Source: Doryteuthis pealeii | Lineage: Eukaryota > Mollusca > Cephalopoda > Myopsida > Loliginidae | Direction: 5' to 3' | Length of the DNA stretch: 64,000 nt | Assembly (NCBI GenBank): GCA_023376005.1 | Contig: CM042151.1 | Coordinates: forward strand, 82,383,506-82,447,505 | In this document: positions 32,560 through 43,965 of the stretch, one piece after another | Layout of the letters: each line of letters begins with the position of its first letter | Position numbering within the stretch: the stretch's first letter is position 1 | Translations under genes and position numbers: made by a program | The notes under the pieces: model-generated | What the model was told of the DNA's origin: nothing | What the model saw: the letters and a program-made list of their open reading frames with translations, nothing else | Databases searched by the model: none

Positions 32560-35340
32560 GGTCTAGGTGAAGGTGGTCAACGGAATGATCTCTAGGTCAA
32601 GCTGTTTAGCTTGGGTCATCGGATTGGTCTTGGAGGTCAAATCGGATCTCTAGAACAAAACAGTTTAGTTAGGTGCCATCGAATATGTGTCTAAGTCAAT
32701 GAAGCCATCGGATCAGGCTGTAGGTCATGCTGTTTAGTTGGGGTCATCGAAACGGTCTCTAGTCAACCTATTTAGGTGAGGATCATCAGATAAGGCTGTA
32801 GGTCCATCGGTGGTCATCAGAACAACTCTAGGTCAAGAGTAATCGGAACTGTCTTGGTCAAGCAGTTTAGCTTGGATCACCCGGACGGTCAGTAGGTCTA
32901 ATGGGGTTATCAGGGGTCATCGGAACGGTTTCTAGGTCAAAGCGGTCATCGGAACGGAATCTAGGTCAAAGGGGGTTATCAGAACGGAATCTAGGTCAAA
33001 GGGGGTCATTTGAACGGTATCTAGTTCAAAGGGTCATTGGAACAATCTCGAGGTCAAATGGGGTCAAAGGAGTCATTTATGTGGTCAAAGTGGGCTCATC
33101 GGGTGTCATTAGAATGTTTCTAGGTCAAAGTGAGTCATTGGAACGTTATAGGTCAAATGAGGTCATTGGAATGGTCTCTAGGTCAAAATGGAGTCATTGG
33201 AAAGAACTCGAGGTCAAATGGGTCAAAGGTCATTGATATGGTGTCTAGGTCAAGTGGGGTCATTAGAACGTTTTTAGGTCAAAGATGGTCATTGGAATGG
33301 TCTCTGGGTCAAAGGGATCATTGGAATAGTCTCTGGGTCAAAGGTGTCATTTGAACGGTCACTAGGTCAAAAAGTGTCATATGCTCACTTTGATCTAGAC
33401 TGATGAAGAACAGTCTAGATCAAAGTGGGTCATTGGAACAGTCTCTTGGTCAAATGAGATAATCGGAGGTCATAGGTACCGTCTCTAGATCAAAGGGGTC
33501 ATTGGAACAAACGAGGTCAATGGGGTCAGAAAGGGTCATTTGTATGTTCTCTAGGTTAAAGGGGGTCATTGGGACGTTCTTCGAGGTCAAATGGGAGTCA
33601 TCAGGGCTTATTGGTATGCTCTCTAGGTCAAATGATGTCAAAGGGGTCATAGAATATATCTAGGTCAAAGAGGGTCATTGAAACGGTCTCTAGTCATATT
33701 GGGTCATCGTGGACGAAATGGTCTCTAGGTCAAACTGGGTCATTGGAACGGTCATTAGGTCAAAGGGGTCTTTGTTACATCTCAATGTCATTGGGTCATC
33801 AGAACGTACTCTAGGTCAAGTGGGGCATCGGGGTCATTAGAACTTTTCTAGGTCAAAGAGGGTCATTGGAACGGTTATAGGTCAAATGAGATCATTGGAA
33901 CGGTCTCTAGGTTAAATGAGGTCATTGGGTCAAACTCGAGGTCAAATGAGGTCAAAGTAGTCATTGATATGGTGTCTAAGGTCAAATGAGATCATCGGGG
34001 GTCATTAGAACGTTTTTAGGTCGAAGAGGGTCATTGGAATGGTCTCTGGGTCAAAGCGGTCATTGGAAGGGTCACTAGGTCAAAAGGGGTCATTCGTACA
34101 GTCTCTAAGTCAAATGGGATCAAAGGAGTCATTGGTATGAGCTCTAGGTCAAAGGGTGTCATTGGAACAGTCTCTAGGTCATTGGGGTCATCAGAGCAGA
34201 TTCTAGGTCAAATGCAGGTCATCGGAGGTCATCTGAACGGTCTCTAGGTCAAAGGGGGTCATTGGAACCGTCTCTAGGTCATATTGGGTCATCGTGGGAC
34301 GAAATGGTCTCTAGGTCAAACTGGGTCATTGGAACGGTCATTAGGTCAAAGGGGTCTTTGGTACAGTCTCAAGGTCATTGGGGTCATCAGAACGGACTCT
34401 AGGTCAAGTGGGGTCATCGGGGTCATTAGAACGTTTCTAGGTCAAAGAGGATCATTGGAACGGTTATAGGTCAAATGAGATCATTGGAACGGTCTCTAGG
34501 TTAAATGGGGTCATTGGGTCGAACTCGAGGTCAAATGAGGTCAAAGTAGTCATTGATATGGTGTCTAAGGTCAAATGAGATCATCGGGGGTCATTAGAAC
34601 GTTTTTAGGTCGAAGAGGGTCATTGGAATGGTCTCTGGGTCAAAGCGGTCATTGGAAGGGTCACTAGGTCAAAAGAGGTCATTGGTACAGTCTCTAAGTC
34701 AAATGGGATCAAAGGAGTCATTGGTATGAGCTCTAGGTCAAAGGGTGTCATCAGAGCAGATTCTAGGTCAAATGCGGGTCATCGGAGGTCATCTGAACGG
34801 TCTCTAGGTCAAAGGGGGTCATTGGAACCGTCTCTAGGTCATATTGGGTCATTGGAACGGTCATTAGGTCAAAGGGGTCTTTGGTACAGTCTCAAGGTCA
34901 TCGGGGTCATCAGAACGGACTCTAGGTCAAAGAGATCATTGGAAACGGTTACAGGTCAAATGAGATCATTGGAACGGGTCATCGGAGGTCATCTGAACGG
35001 TCTCTAGGTCAAGGGGGTCATTGGAACGTCTCTAGGTCATATTGGGTCATCGTTGGACGAATGGTCTCTATGGGATCAAAGGAGTCATTGGTATGAGCTC
35101 TAGGTCAAAGGGTGTCATTGGAACAGTCTCTAGGTCATTGGGGTCATCAGAGCAGATTCTAAGTCAAATGCGGGTCATCGGGGGTCACTGAACGGTCTCT
35201 AGGTCACAGGGGGTCATTGAACGGTTTCTAGCGTCAAAAAGGGGGTCATTGTAACGGTCTCCAGGTCAAATGCGGTCATTGGAACAGTCTCTTGGTCAAA
35301 GGGGGTCAGGATCATCGGGGGGTCACCGGAACGGTCTTTA
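32560..35340. repeat. ~30-bp minisatellite rich in AGGTCA
   Basis: Diverged units of about 30 bp with the core GGTCATTGGAACGGTCTCTA and AGGTCAAA. A higher-order unit of 585 bp is visible: ATATTGGGTCATCG starts at 33696 and 34281, with a deleted third copy from 34841. A short inverted segment (33387-33427) forms a hairpin. Frames across it are by-products of the repeat. Confidence 0.95.
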
Positions 35341-35486
35341 TATGGTGGATTTAATCTAAAAGTATTAAAACTTGCATTATTTAATTTATTCTTGTGTGCT
35401 CAGTGAAGACAAATATGTCTCTGTAGGAAAGTGAGTAAGTTAAAAGCAGAAAACGCATATTGGGTTATTAATAATTTGATCCCATT

Positions 35487-35487
<1 letters not shown>

Positions 35488-35530
<43 letters not shown>

Positions 35531-35533
35531 ACC

Positions 35534-35565
<32 letters not shown>

Positions 35566-35740
35566 ACTATTGCCATTTAACATAGTCCTAATTCGCTTCG
35601 AAGAGTACGAATCCAAAAAATTGATTGCATTTATCTCTCTTTCTCTCTCACTCACTCACACGCACGCCCCCCATATATATATATTATTGCCATTTGACAT
35701 AAAGCTAAAACACTTCGAAGTGTATGAATCAAATTAGTTT
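35488..35740. repeat. (TC)n(AC)n(TG)n microsatellite with flanking duplicate
   Basis: (TC)n, (AC)n, a short ATAT and then (TG)n, so the AC and TG arms can fold back. The following ~120 bp (ATTGCCATTTAACATA...TTCGAAGAGTACGAATC) is repeated once in diverged form from about 35687. Confidence 0.85.
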
Positions 35741-35807
35741 CCAACTAGATTCTTCTCATTTTACTTTTCATTGCTGAATGATAAAGTGTACTAAACTATA
35801 TTGTATT

Positions 35808-35950
35808 ATGCCCTCTTATGATTTTTCTTCAGTTATCTTTCTTCCAATGTGCTTGAGTCACCGTTGTTTTTCCTATTCTCGTATTGACTTCACTGAAAAC
35901 GTTAATAATTGGAATCCACATTCTTTCAAGATTTTATTGCCAAGACAGCT
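35808..35950 (+). repeat. Partial third copy of the 21.4/22.1-kb repeat
   Basis: ATGCCCTCTTATGA through GAAAACGTTAATAATTGGAA matches 21448-21600. Confidence 0.7.
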
Positions 35951-36039
35951 TGTTATGTATAATAGTATAAAGTTGAATAGTTAAAAGAATAAATTACACT
36001 TTTTATGCAATTCTAAAACATACAAGGAGAATGCCATTT

Positions 36040-36385
36040 ACTAGTTCATCTTTGCTTCTTCACCATCAGCCTGCAACATGTCATTAGATGGTTGGAGTGA
36101 TAGGAGGTAAGTGGCCTAACAACAGCTTTGTTTGGGGAGGGCTGCTTCCAGGATTAGTTGAAAATCGCACGCAGTATCCACGTGTAGTTAACATCTAACC
36201 TTTTCTCGAAGCTTTTCGTTAGATTTCACATGGTGCAGCCATACATTAGCACTGTAACAGCTTGGAAGAATTCTCACTTTATCTTACCAGAAAGACCAGA
36301 TTTCTCGTCTATAACAGTCCCTGCTTTTCCCATGCATATATTCACATCACTTTCTGTAGATGAGATATTACTACTTATGTTTCAA
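36040..36385 (-). mobile_element. Degenerate RTE-like LINE fragment
   Basis: Diverged match to 10.47-10.84 kb of the intact LINE (GGTGCAGCCATACA, GATGAGATATTACTAC), i.e. the region just after the reverse transcriptase. Many indels; not coding. Confidence 0.75.
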
Positions 36386-36990
36386 CTGGTATATATAATA
36401 CAAATGTGAAAGACTTATGCTTCTAGTTTCTTTGTAATAAATGATATTAACAATATGTATCAATTTTATTGTGTATGTCTGTCTAAACTTTTGTTTGTGA
36501 ATATAAGTTTAGATTCATGGTGATTAAATCTATATCATAAAGAAAAATATACTATATATAAATTTAAATCTGACTAAAGGATTATGATATTATAGAATTA
36601 CAAATTAAATTATTTAATAATTAAAGGAAATTGTAGGTATATAGGTATGAATTTAAAATTAAAATTCAAAACAAGAAGTGATTAGAAAAAAATGAATAAT
36701 TATATGAAAAAAAAAAGAAGAAAATATCAATTATAAAAGAACATGAGGTAATATTTATACTTACTAATAATAATATAGACTTGCCGTTTTATTTATATGC
36801 TCTTTACACCTTTGTACCTAAATCTAATTTAGCAAGATTAAATTATAAAATATCATAATTAACGTTGTAATTAATTATATAAAGTGGATCACAAGAGAAT
36901 GTGATAGAGATAACCGTGCTTATCATTGGAGATATATTATGCGTAATATCTAAAAAGAAAAATAATTTTGTTCGATGTCAGGCATCATTT
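36386..36990. other. AT-rich spacer
   Basis: No gene, repeat copy or structured element recognised. Confidence 0.5.
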
Positions 36991-36999
36991 TTATGCATT

Positions 37000-37849
37000 C
37001 CTAAAATAAATTATTTCCAATGGAGTTTATTCAATTTTTTCACTTTAAGGAAATGAAACTATACATATCTAATTGACTGTGGTTAGTCAATTATAAAGTA
37101 AAAAGATACCCAATGCGTTCCGAAAGTAAATTATTTTCAATGGAGTTTATTTATTTATTGTTCCGAATATTCTATGGCTAGTCTACTAGAAAGGAAAAGA
37201 TTTCTAATGGAATTTATCAAGTTTTTGTTTACTAATAATCTACAAAGAATGAATAGAATGCATCACAAATATGAAAAATAAGAAAAATAAAAATAATAAT
37301 TAAAATATCTTTGTTCGAAGATTGGATGTTGTTCTTAAACAGCGGATTGTTAATTAACAGATATTATTTTACAGGGAAATATCGACGTCCATTTTTAAAA
37401 GTTTTAGCTTATTAATTTATAAAATGATTAAATGTATGTATTTACCTTTAATAAAATAGTATAATTACACAACAATCAATTATCGTACGCTAATTCTTTC
37501 AATAATTGTATTAGTTATCTTCAAGATCGTCATCAAACACACACTACAATAGTACTAAATGCATCTAGCACGGGAATCCAAGTTTTGGTAATATCCCATC
37601 GTCAGTTAGCAAGATTTATCCAAACCAGGGATTAATTTGAGAATGCAGAAAATAATGTGAAAATACGTTACATGATAAATTAGAAATTTAAAAATTAGAT
37701 TATATTTCTGTATCATTTTCTCCATTCTTTGTTCTTTACTTTGCAGTTGGGTTTTTAAAAGAATTAAAGATACATAAAAAGTGAAAGAAAGAAATGAGAC
37801 GTTTGGAGGTGAATTTTGAGGTCAACTTGTTTTAAGCGAGAATTTTATT
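37000..37849 (-). repeat. Zinc-finger 3'-flank duplicon (copy C, flank part)
   Basis: Matches 22.9-24.0 kb and, inverted, 63.0-63.7 kb (TTCGAAGATTGGATGTTG, AATGAATAGAATGCATCACA, TTTGCAGTTGGGTTTTTAAA). It runs leftward away from the palindrome that carries the tail part. Confidence 0.65.
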
Positions 37850-38599
37850 AAAATAAAAAAAAAAGATTAAATTTCATTAATCATAGTAAAATGACTAAAG
37901 GATTATTTTTGAAGGATGAAAATCAAAATCATGGGCAATAGAAATTGTAAAAAAAAAGTAAAAGCGACGAAATATAATTAAAATGCAAATTCTTAACCGT
38001 GCACACAAATCAAAATTCACGTTTTAGATTATTCTCTTTAATCGAAATAATTTTAATCGATTTCGTAAAAAATATCAAGAAGTTTTACTCTTCCAATAAA
38101 ATTTAAAATCGCCATATTTATTTTAATTTTCTTTCTTTATAAAGTTAACCTTTAGAAGCATACTCCTTAATCTCATAGATTGGTGGATGAGGGGGTTAAC
38201 CAGATTTTCCAAGGTGAAGTATAAGCGACTGGAATTTGAAATCGCGTATTACATTGTCACAGTCCATTAGTTATCAACTAACACAACGAGGGCCTACTAA
38301 ATTAACATGATTATAGTGTAAAAAGGTAATAAAAAAAGATATGCTTGTGAAAAAAGAAAGTAAAAGTCGATTTTGTAAAAATAAATAAGAAAAATTATTT
38401 AGCAAAAAAATCAAAATGCTAGTGTAAGAAACATTTTGAGAAGCGCCGAAATATGACACCAAAAAATTTATCTTCAGATATTCCTTGTACAAATAGAATA
38501 TATAAGTTTCGGTTGTATAGTTCTTTGTTTGCGTAAAAGTGGTATTATTGCATTGGCGCTCTTGGGACTTGGTAATCCCCAATCATTTCGTTAATCGTT

Positions 38600-39170
38600 T
38601 GGATTATTCCGATCTGTTTCAGTGAAATCTTCCATAATTTAAGTAACAGATATTTATCTTGCAAACACCCTATGATGTTGAACTAATAGAATTGCCTCCA
38701 ATAATTTATCTCCAAATGGAACATTATTTCTAATTCTAGAATCATTTGAAAAGAAAAAGAAAACTCTCATTCGTTGATCGTACAATATTTAGAAGAACTG
38801 ATGTTTTGTGTTTGTGGTGGTTCACATCGGTTCCCTTCATCACGTATTGATCAAGTGTTTTCATCTGGTAAATGTTTTTATATTAACCAATTGCTGATGT
38901 ATTTAGCATTGATGTGCAAGTTTTGTCCTTTTCTGCATTAAGTCCAAAAGGGTGTGTGTCTTCATTTCGTTCAATGATGTATATTTTTGTCGTCTTTTTG
39001 TTTGTACGTTTCTGTCAGAGATAAAATAGTTGACTGAATATTCCTGTAAAATAAACTGGTGTGGAAATGTAGCTTTGTCCATTGCATTAAATGGTCGGTA
39101 AGTTTGTATATTTAGCGCAATTTTATATTTTGTTCGGTTTATTTCATATGGAATAATGTTTTTCATGATG
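38600..39170 (-). pseudogene. Zinc-finger tail/3' remnant, left arm
   Basis: On the minus strand TTATGGAAG, CACTGAAACAGAT, GGGTGTTTGCAA and AATTAGAAATAATGTTCC match the post-tail sequence of the gene at 61.7-62.4 kb. The 87-residue frame at 38903-39166 lies just upstream on that strand and is unrecognised. Multiple frame breaks; no zinc fingers. Confidence 0.5.
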
Positions 39171-39639
39171 TAGATGATTGAATATTAGATGATACTTACA
39201 TTGAATGATTTGGTGTCATTTTACGAATATATTGTCCGATGGTATCATCGTCATGTTATTCATATGAAATTTGTTGATGATATAACCCTGGTATGGATTC
39301 CGATTCAATTGTGCCCAGATTTCTGGCTGAATATTTAATCAGAGGAAATCATGTAATGTGTAACATGGATGATATTTTAAATGTGATAGATGCAACAAGA
39401 TTATGTAGAGGCTCACGCATTTAAAATATCATCGCATGTACACATACATGATTTCCTCTGATAATATTCCAGCCGAAATCTGGCACAATTGAATCGGAAT
39501 CCATACAGGTATATCATCACAAATTTCAGATGAATCATCATGACTGATACCACGGACAATATATTCGAAAGATGACACAAATCATCTCATGTAATTATCA
39601 ATCTAATATTCATCATCCTACATCATGAAAACACTTTAT

Positions 39640-40200
39640 TCATATGAAAACGAAACAAAATATAAATATTGCTAAATATACAAACTTACCGACACGATTT
39701 ATGCAATGGACAAAGCTACATATTCCACACCAGTTTATTTTAGCAGAATATTCAGTCAACTATTTTATGCTCTTTGAAAGAACGTACAAACAAAAGAACG
39801 ACAAAATATTACATCTTGAACGAAATGAAAGACACCACACCCTTTTGACTAATGCAGAAAAGGGACAAAACTTGCACTGCAATGCTAAATACAATAGCAA
39901 TTGGTTAATATAAAGAAACATTACCAGATGAAACACTTGATCAATACGTGATTGAAACGATGTGGAACACCACACACAAAACATAGTTTCTTCGCTAATA
40001 TGTACGATCAACGAATAAGATGTTTTCTTTTTCCTTTTTTCAAATGCTTCTAGAATTAGAAATAATGTTCCATTTGAGATAAATTATTGGAGGCAATTCT
40101 ATAGTTTCAACAATCATAGGGTGTTTGGCAATATAAATATCTGTTCATACTTAAATTATGGAAGTATTTCCACTGAAACAGATGAATAATCCAAAGCGAT
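39640..40200 (+). pseudogene. Zinc-finger tail/3' remnant, right arm
   Basis: Mirror copy of 38600-39170. GCTTCTAGAATTAGAAATAA near 40047 matches 61715 downstream of the gene, and ATTATGGAAGTATTTCCACT near 40155 matches 62164. The 89-residue frame at 39644-39913 is the counterpart of the left-arm frame but diverges by indels. Confidence 0.5.
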
Positions 40201-40930
40201 AACGAAATGATGGGATAGCGTCCAAGAGCCAATGATAATACCACTTTACGCAAACAACGAACTAATACAACCGACACTTATATAAGCTTTCCTATTTGTT
40301 ACAAGGAATATCGTGAGATAATATATTTTGTGTCATATTTCGGGCTTCCAATGTTCTACACTACATTTTGATTTTTTTGTAATAATTTCTTATTTTATTT
40401 TTACTAAAAATCGACTTTTACTTTCTTTTTTCACAAGCATTATCTTTTTTATTTACCTTTAAACTATAATTCATGGTAATTTTGGGTAGGCTCGTTGTGT
40501 AGTTGAAACTTAATGACTGTGACAATGTAATACGGCGATTTCAATATTCCAAGTCGCGTTATACGTTCCTTGGAAAATCGTTACGCCCTATCCACATCTA
40601 TGGATTAAAGGATATGTTCTCTCATAAGGTTAAACTTTAAAGAGAAAATAAATAAATAATGGGATTTTAAATTTTATTGGAAGAGTAAAACTTCTTTGAA
40701 ATATTTTTTTACGATCCGATTAAAATTTTTTCGATTTTAAAGAGAATAATCTAAAACGTAATTTGATTTGTGTGCACGGTTTAGAATTTGCATTTTAAAT
40801 TTAATATTTCGTCGCTTTTACTTTTTTTTTTTAGCAATTTTCTATTGCCGCATGATTTTGATTTTCATCCTCAAAAATAATATCCTTTAGTCATTTACTA
40901 TGTTAATGAATTTTAATTTTTTTTTTTTAT

Positions 40931-41030
40931 NNNNNNNNNNNNNNNNNNNNNNNNNNNNNNNNNNNNNNNNNNNNNNNNNNNNNNNNNNNNNNNNNNNNNN
41001 NNNNNNNNNNNNNNNNNNNNNNNNNNNNNN
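40931..41030. other. Assembly gap (100 N)
   Basis: One hundred N, the usual placeholder for unknown length. It separates palindrome 1 from palindrome 2. Confidence 1.
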
Positions 41031-41300
41031 GCCTAACATTCGCCGGGACAGAAACTGTTAGCAGGAAAGACGCAGTTACGCCACAAAAGCGCAAAAATAT
41101 GACCCCACTGATTGTCTGTGACCATGGAGACAAACAAGAGAGAGAAGCTGACAGCAAGCACGAACATGAGGTAGAGAGATTGAAAGCACTCAACAATAGT
41201 ACTCGTAGTCAGCCATCATCTCACGCCAAATCAGTGGAAAAAGATGCAAGTCATAAAGCAGACTGACTCACCGAATTTCCTATAAGAGCGGAGACCGAAA
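41031..41300 (+). pseudogene. Ty3/gypsy pol fragment (integrase C-terminal region), left arm
   Basis: Matches the reverse complement of 52.4-52.735 kb: GACAGAAACTGTTAGCAGG, CTCACGCCAAA, AGTCATAAAGC, GACTGACTCACCGA, GAGACCGAAAA. Indels break the frame repeatedly. Its outer end is the N gap. Confidence 0.7.
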
Positions 41301-42299
41301 AGACCGTACACGAAAAGAACAGACGTCCGACATGGCTCGTTTAAAGGTCTATTCTTACATACTAAAACAAAGTCATGGACTACGACGCTGAAAAATTCTT
41401 CTAGTTTAAGCATTTTATAACTTCACTTGCTGTAGTATGAAGCGTCAAGTCTTCAAATTACAGTTCTTTCTTTTTTATCATGGCATAAACTATTATATTA
41501 TTATTGAGTATAGATATAATTATTTTCTGTATCCTTCGAATTTAACTCTTTCAACTATGTAAAAAAAATAAATAGGTTTAAGATCTCTATTCTTTAACAG
41601 TAAAAGGAATATAAGAGCATAAGAAAAAAATACCTTTTAAAGGAGGATATGTATAACAAGACATATCTATAAATCTTTCAAACAAAAAGACATAGGATTA
41701 GGAAAGGATAACTTACTTTCAGGGAGATATATGCATAAGAAAGAGAGACATTTTTTTATTTGTCAAATTTTAATTTGATTTTCAAATCTTATTTATGTCA
41801 CTTTATGTACAACATTTATATGTTTCATTACTGTGTAATTATAAACTAAAGATGCTTCTAGTCTGTTTAAAGGCCAAACGCGTAAACATCTATATCACAC
41901 GTTTGGCTTTAAATACTTAAAGGAAAAGTAACATATTTATTATTTATACAATTCATTCAATATGTTGTATTGTTAAAAAATATTAGAGAAATATTAATAA
42001 CTTGATAATGAATATATGAGAAGACCGTTTACGGATCGGTATGTGGGCATGGCAAAATAATGAGGGGTCCACACCATGGGAACCAATGTAAGTAAATCAG
42101 GGCTGAAGACACTAATAAGTCGGAAAATAAAAGGCATTGCAAAACAGCTAAAAATTATATAAGTAATTCTAAAGTTTCTTGAAAATGTATTTAAATTACA
42201 TATATCGGACACAATTCTAAGTTCTTATTAACACGCTTTATATTAAATACAATGAATAACCAGTCATTGGTATTGCTGAAGCATTGTTGAGTATGTTCT

Positions 42300-42515
42300 A
42301 AATCAATAATTCGAAGCAATAAAAATGCGTAAAACAGATAAAAGACAAAAAGATGTTGTTTAATGCTATCGATTTCAAAGAAGCTTTATCAATACAGGTT
42401 TAATTTCTAGAAATTAAATCTTGTGATAAGCTTTGTTATTTGAAAACGATTAAACATATAAACATGTATTATTGTCTTATTTGTTACCGATTGCATTGCC
42501 TTCGAATTATATATA
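42300..42515. repeat. Degraded counterpart of the 51.2-kb foldback
   Basis: ATTCGAAGCAATAAAAATGC ... GCATTGCCTTCGAATTAT: the same element as 51142-51368 but with many indels, at the mirror position. Confidence 0.75.
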
Positions 42516-42779
42516 TTTAATTAAATAACTTTCTTTGTACTTTGTTAGTGCTTCTTTTTAGTAAAAAAAAAGTATTCCATCCATTATATTTTGAAATGGT
42601 CGTGCGTAGGTTCATTTTATTTCTTTTTTTGTTTTTTGCTTTCATTCATGAAATCCCGACATATTAAAAAGCTACGTTTGTTATTTCAGATTTTTAAGTT
42701 AACAACCGACGTATTATCCTAATTCATTTTGCTTACAAATCAAATTACTTAAGGTAAACATTATTCTTAATTTACTTAT

Positions 42780-42980
42780 AACTTATATATTGACTATAAT
42801 AATTACTTATTACATAATATATATTACTATAATATTTACTATAATAATATCTTTATATTACTATAATATTATATTAACTTAACTAAGTATCTACTATTAT
42901 ACTTACTATTAAATATATCAATATTACTAATATATATTAATTTACTTATATTATATTCTTTTTCTATTTAAATAGTATTT
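42780..42980. repeat. ACTATAAT-type AT minisatellite
   Basis: Irregular repeats of ATTACTATAATA-like units; the mirror tract is at 50701-50905. Confidence 0.7.
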
Positions 42981-43720
42981 ACTTATCATTCATATACTAT
43001 TATTACAATACTTACTCATACAAAGTTTATAATGTGTAATTTCACCAAAAGCCAATATCACACTTCAGAATGATACGTACAATTTCTTTAAGTTTTAGGA
43101 AAAGCTTTGAAAATCATTATGTATTCTACGTTTTTCTATACACTTTCAATCAAGATTAACTATGCGAGCTATCAAAACTCTATTCTCATTCTACTGAAAA
43201 ATTTTAATATATTCGTAGATATTTGAAAGTTTGGGAACTGATGAAATAATTTAGTTAAGAACATCAAGGAAATTTGCTTTCTCGATCTAAATCGGACTTT
43301 CATTCAGTTCTTCTACATAAAGTGTGGTTTTCAGATTGAGCTTATTCCTTAAAATCACGGGTAAACATTTTAATGATTTAATACGTATCAAATTATAAAA
43401 GGAATCATGTGATATCAAACCGTCGACCAACAGAGCGAAACTACGTAAACTTTTCTCAATATCACAGACTCTTGGCTTATTATTTTTGATTGATAATTAC
43501 TTGCTCGGAAAAAATTAATTTCGCGATCTGAGTCATTGTTTTCTGGTGGGTTGGGGACTTGGATGATCCAATCAATAACAGTTCTATTCTTAATAAGGGG
43601 AGAAAGCACTAAGTTCTTTATCAAATATCTTCCGACATTTTGAGTTGTTGTTTTTTTATCTTATTAAAAAGAAAATTTCTGTTTGTTCTTTCTGGTTTGC
43701 ATGGGGGGTGGGTGGGGGTG

Positions 43721-43965
43721 GTGAAAAAAAAAAAACACAAAAAAAAATAGAAACAAAACAAAAAAACAAAAAGAAAATGAAAAAAAAAAAAGAAAAACAA
43801 CAAAAACAAAAAAAAAAAAACAAAAAAAAAAAAAAAAAAACAAAAAAAAAAAAAGATAAATAAAAAAAAAAATAAACAAAAGAAAAAAAAAAAAAAAAGA
43901 AAGAAAACGACACAAAGAAAAGAAAAAAAAAAAACAAAAAACAAACAAAAAAAAAAAAAAAGTCT
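43721..43965. repeat. A-rich low-complexity tract
   Basis: About 240 bases of nearly pure A with scattered C and G. The mirror position in the right arm (about 49980-50020) holds only ~40 bases. Poly-Lys and poly-Phe frames here are artefacts. Confidence 0.95.

Larger units (their letters stand above)
37850..40930. repeat. Palindrome 1: inverted repeat of a zinc-finger tail duplicon
   Basis: Arms of ~1.5 kb meet near 39400. For example GATGATATTTTAAATG near 39370 is mirrored by CATTTAAAATATCATC near 39415, and CTTTTCTGCATTA near 38930 by TAATGCAGAAAAG near 39850. The right arm runs straight into the 100-N gap. Arms differ chiefly by one-base insertions and deletions. Confidence 0.9.

Noticed and set aside
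32901..35007. Frames of 61-111 codons in the AGGTCA minisatellite
   Set aside because: Low-complexity by-products of a ~30-bp repeat.
38274..38582. 102-codon minus-strand frame
   Set aside because: Lies in the 3' flank duplicon; the mirror arm and the 24.4-kb relative do not keep it open.
40927..41196. Minus-strand frame extending into the gap
   Set aside because: A third of it is N bases; the rest is antisense to the gypsy remnant.
43621..43948. Poly-Phe and poly-Lys frames
   Set aside because: They translate an A-rich low-complexity tract.
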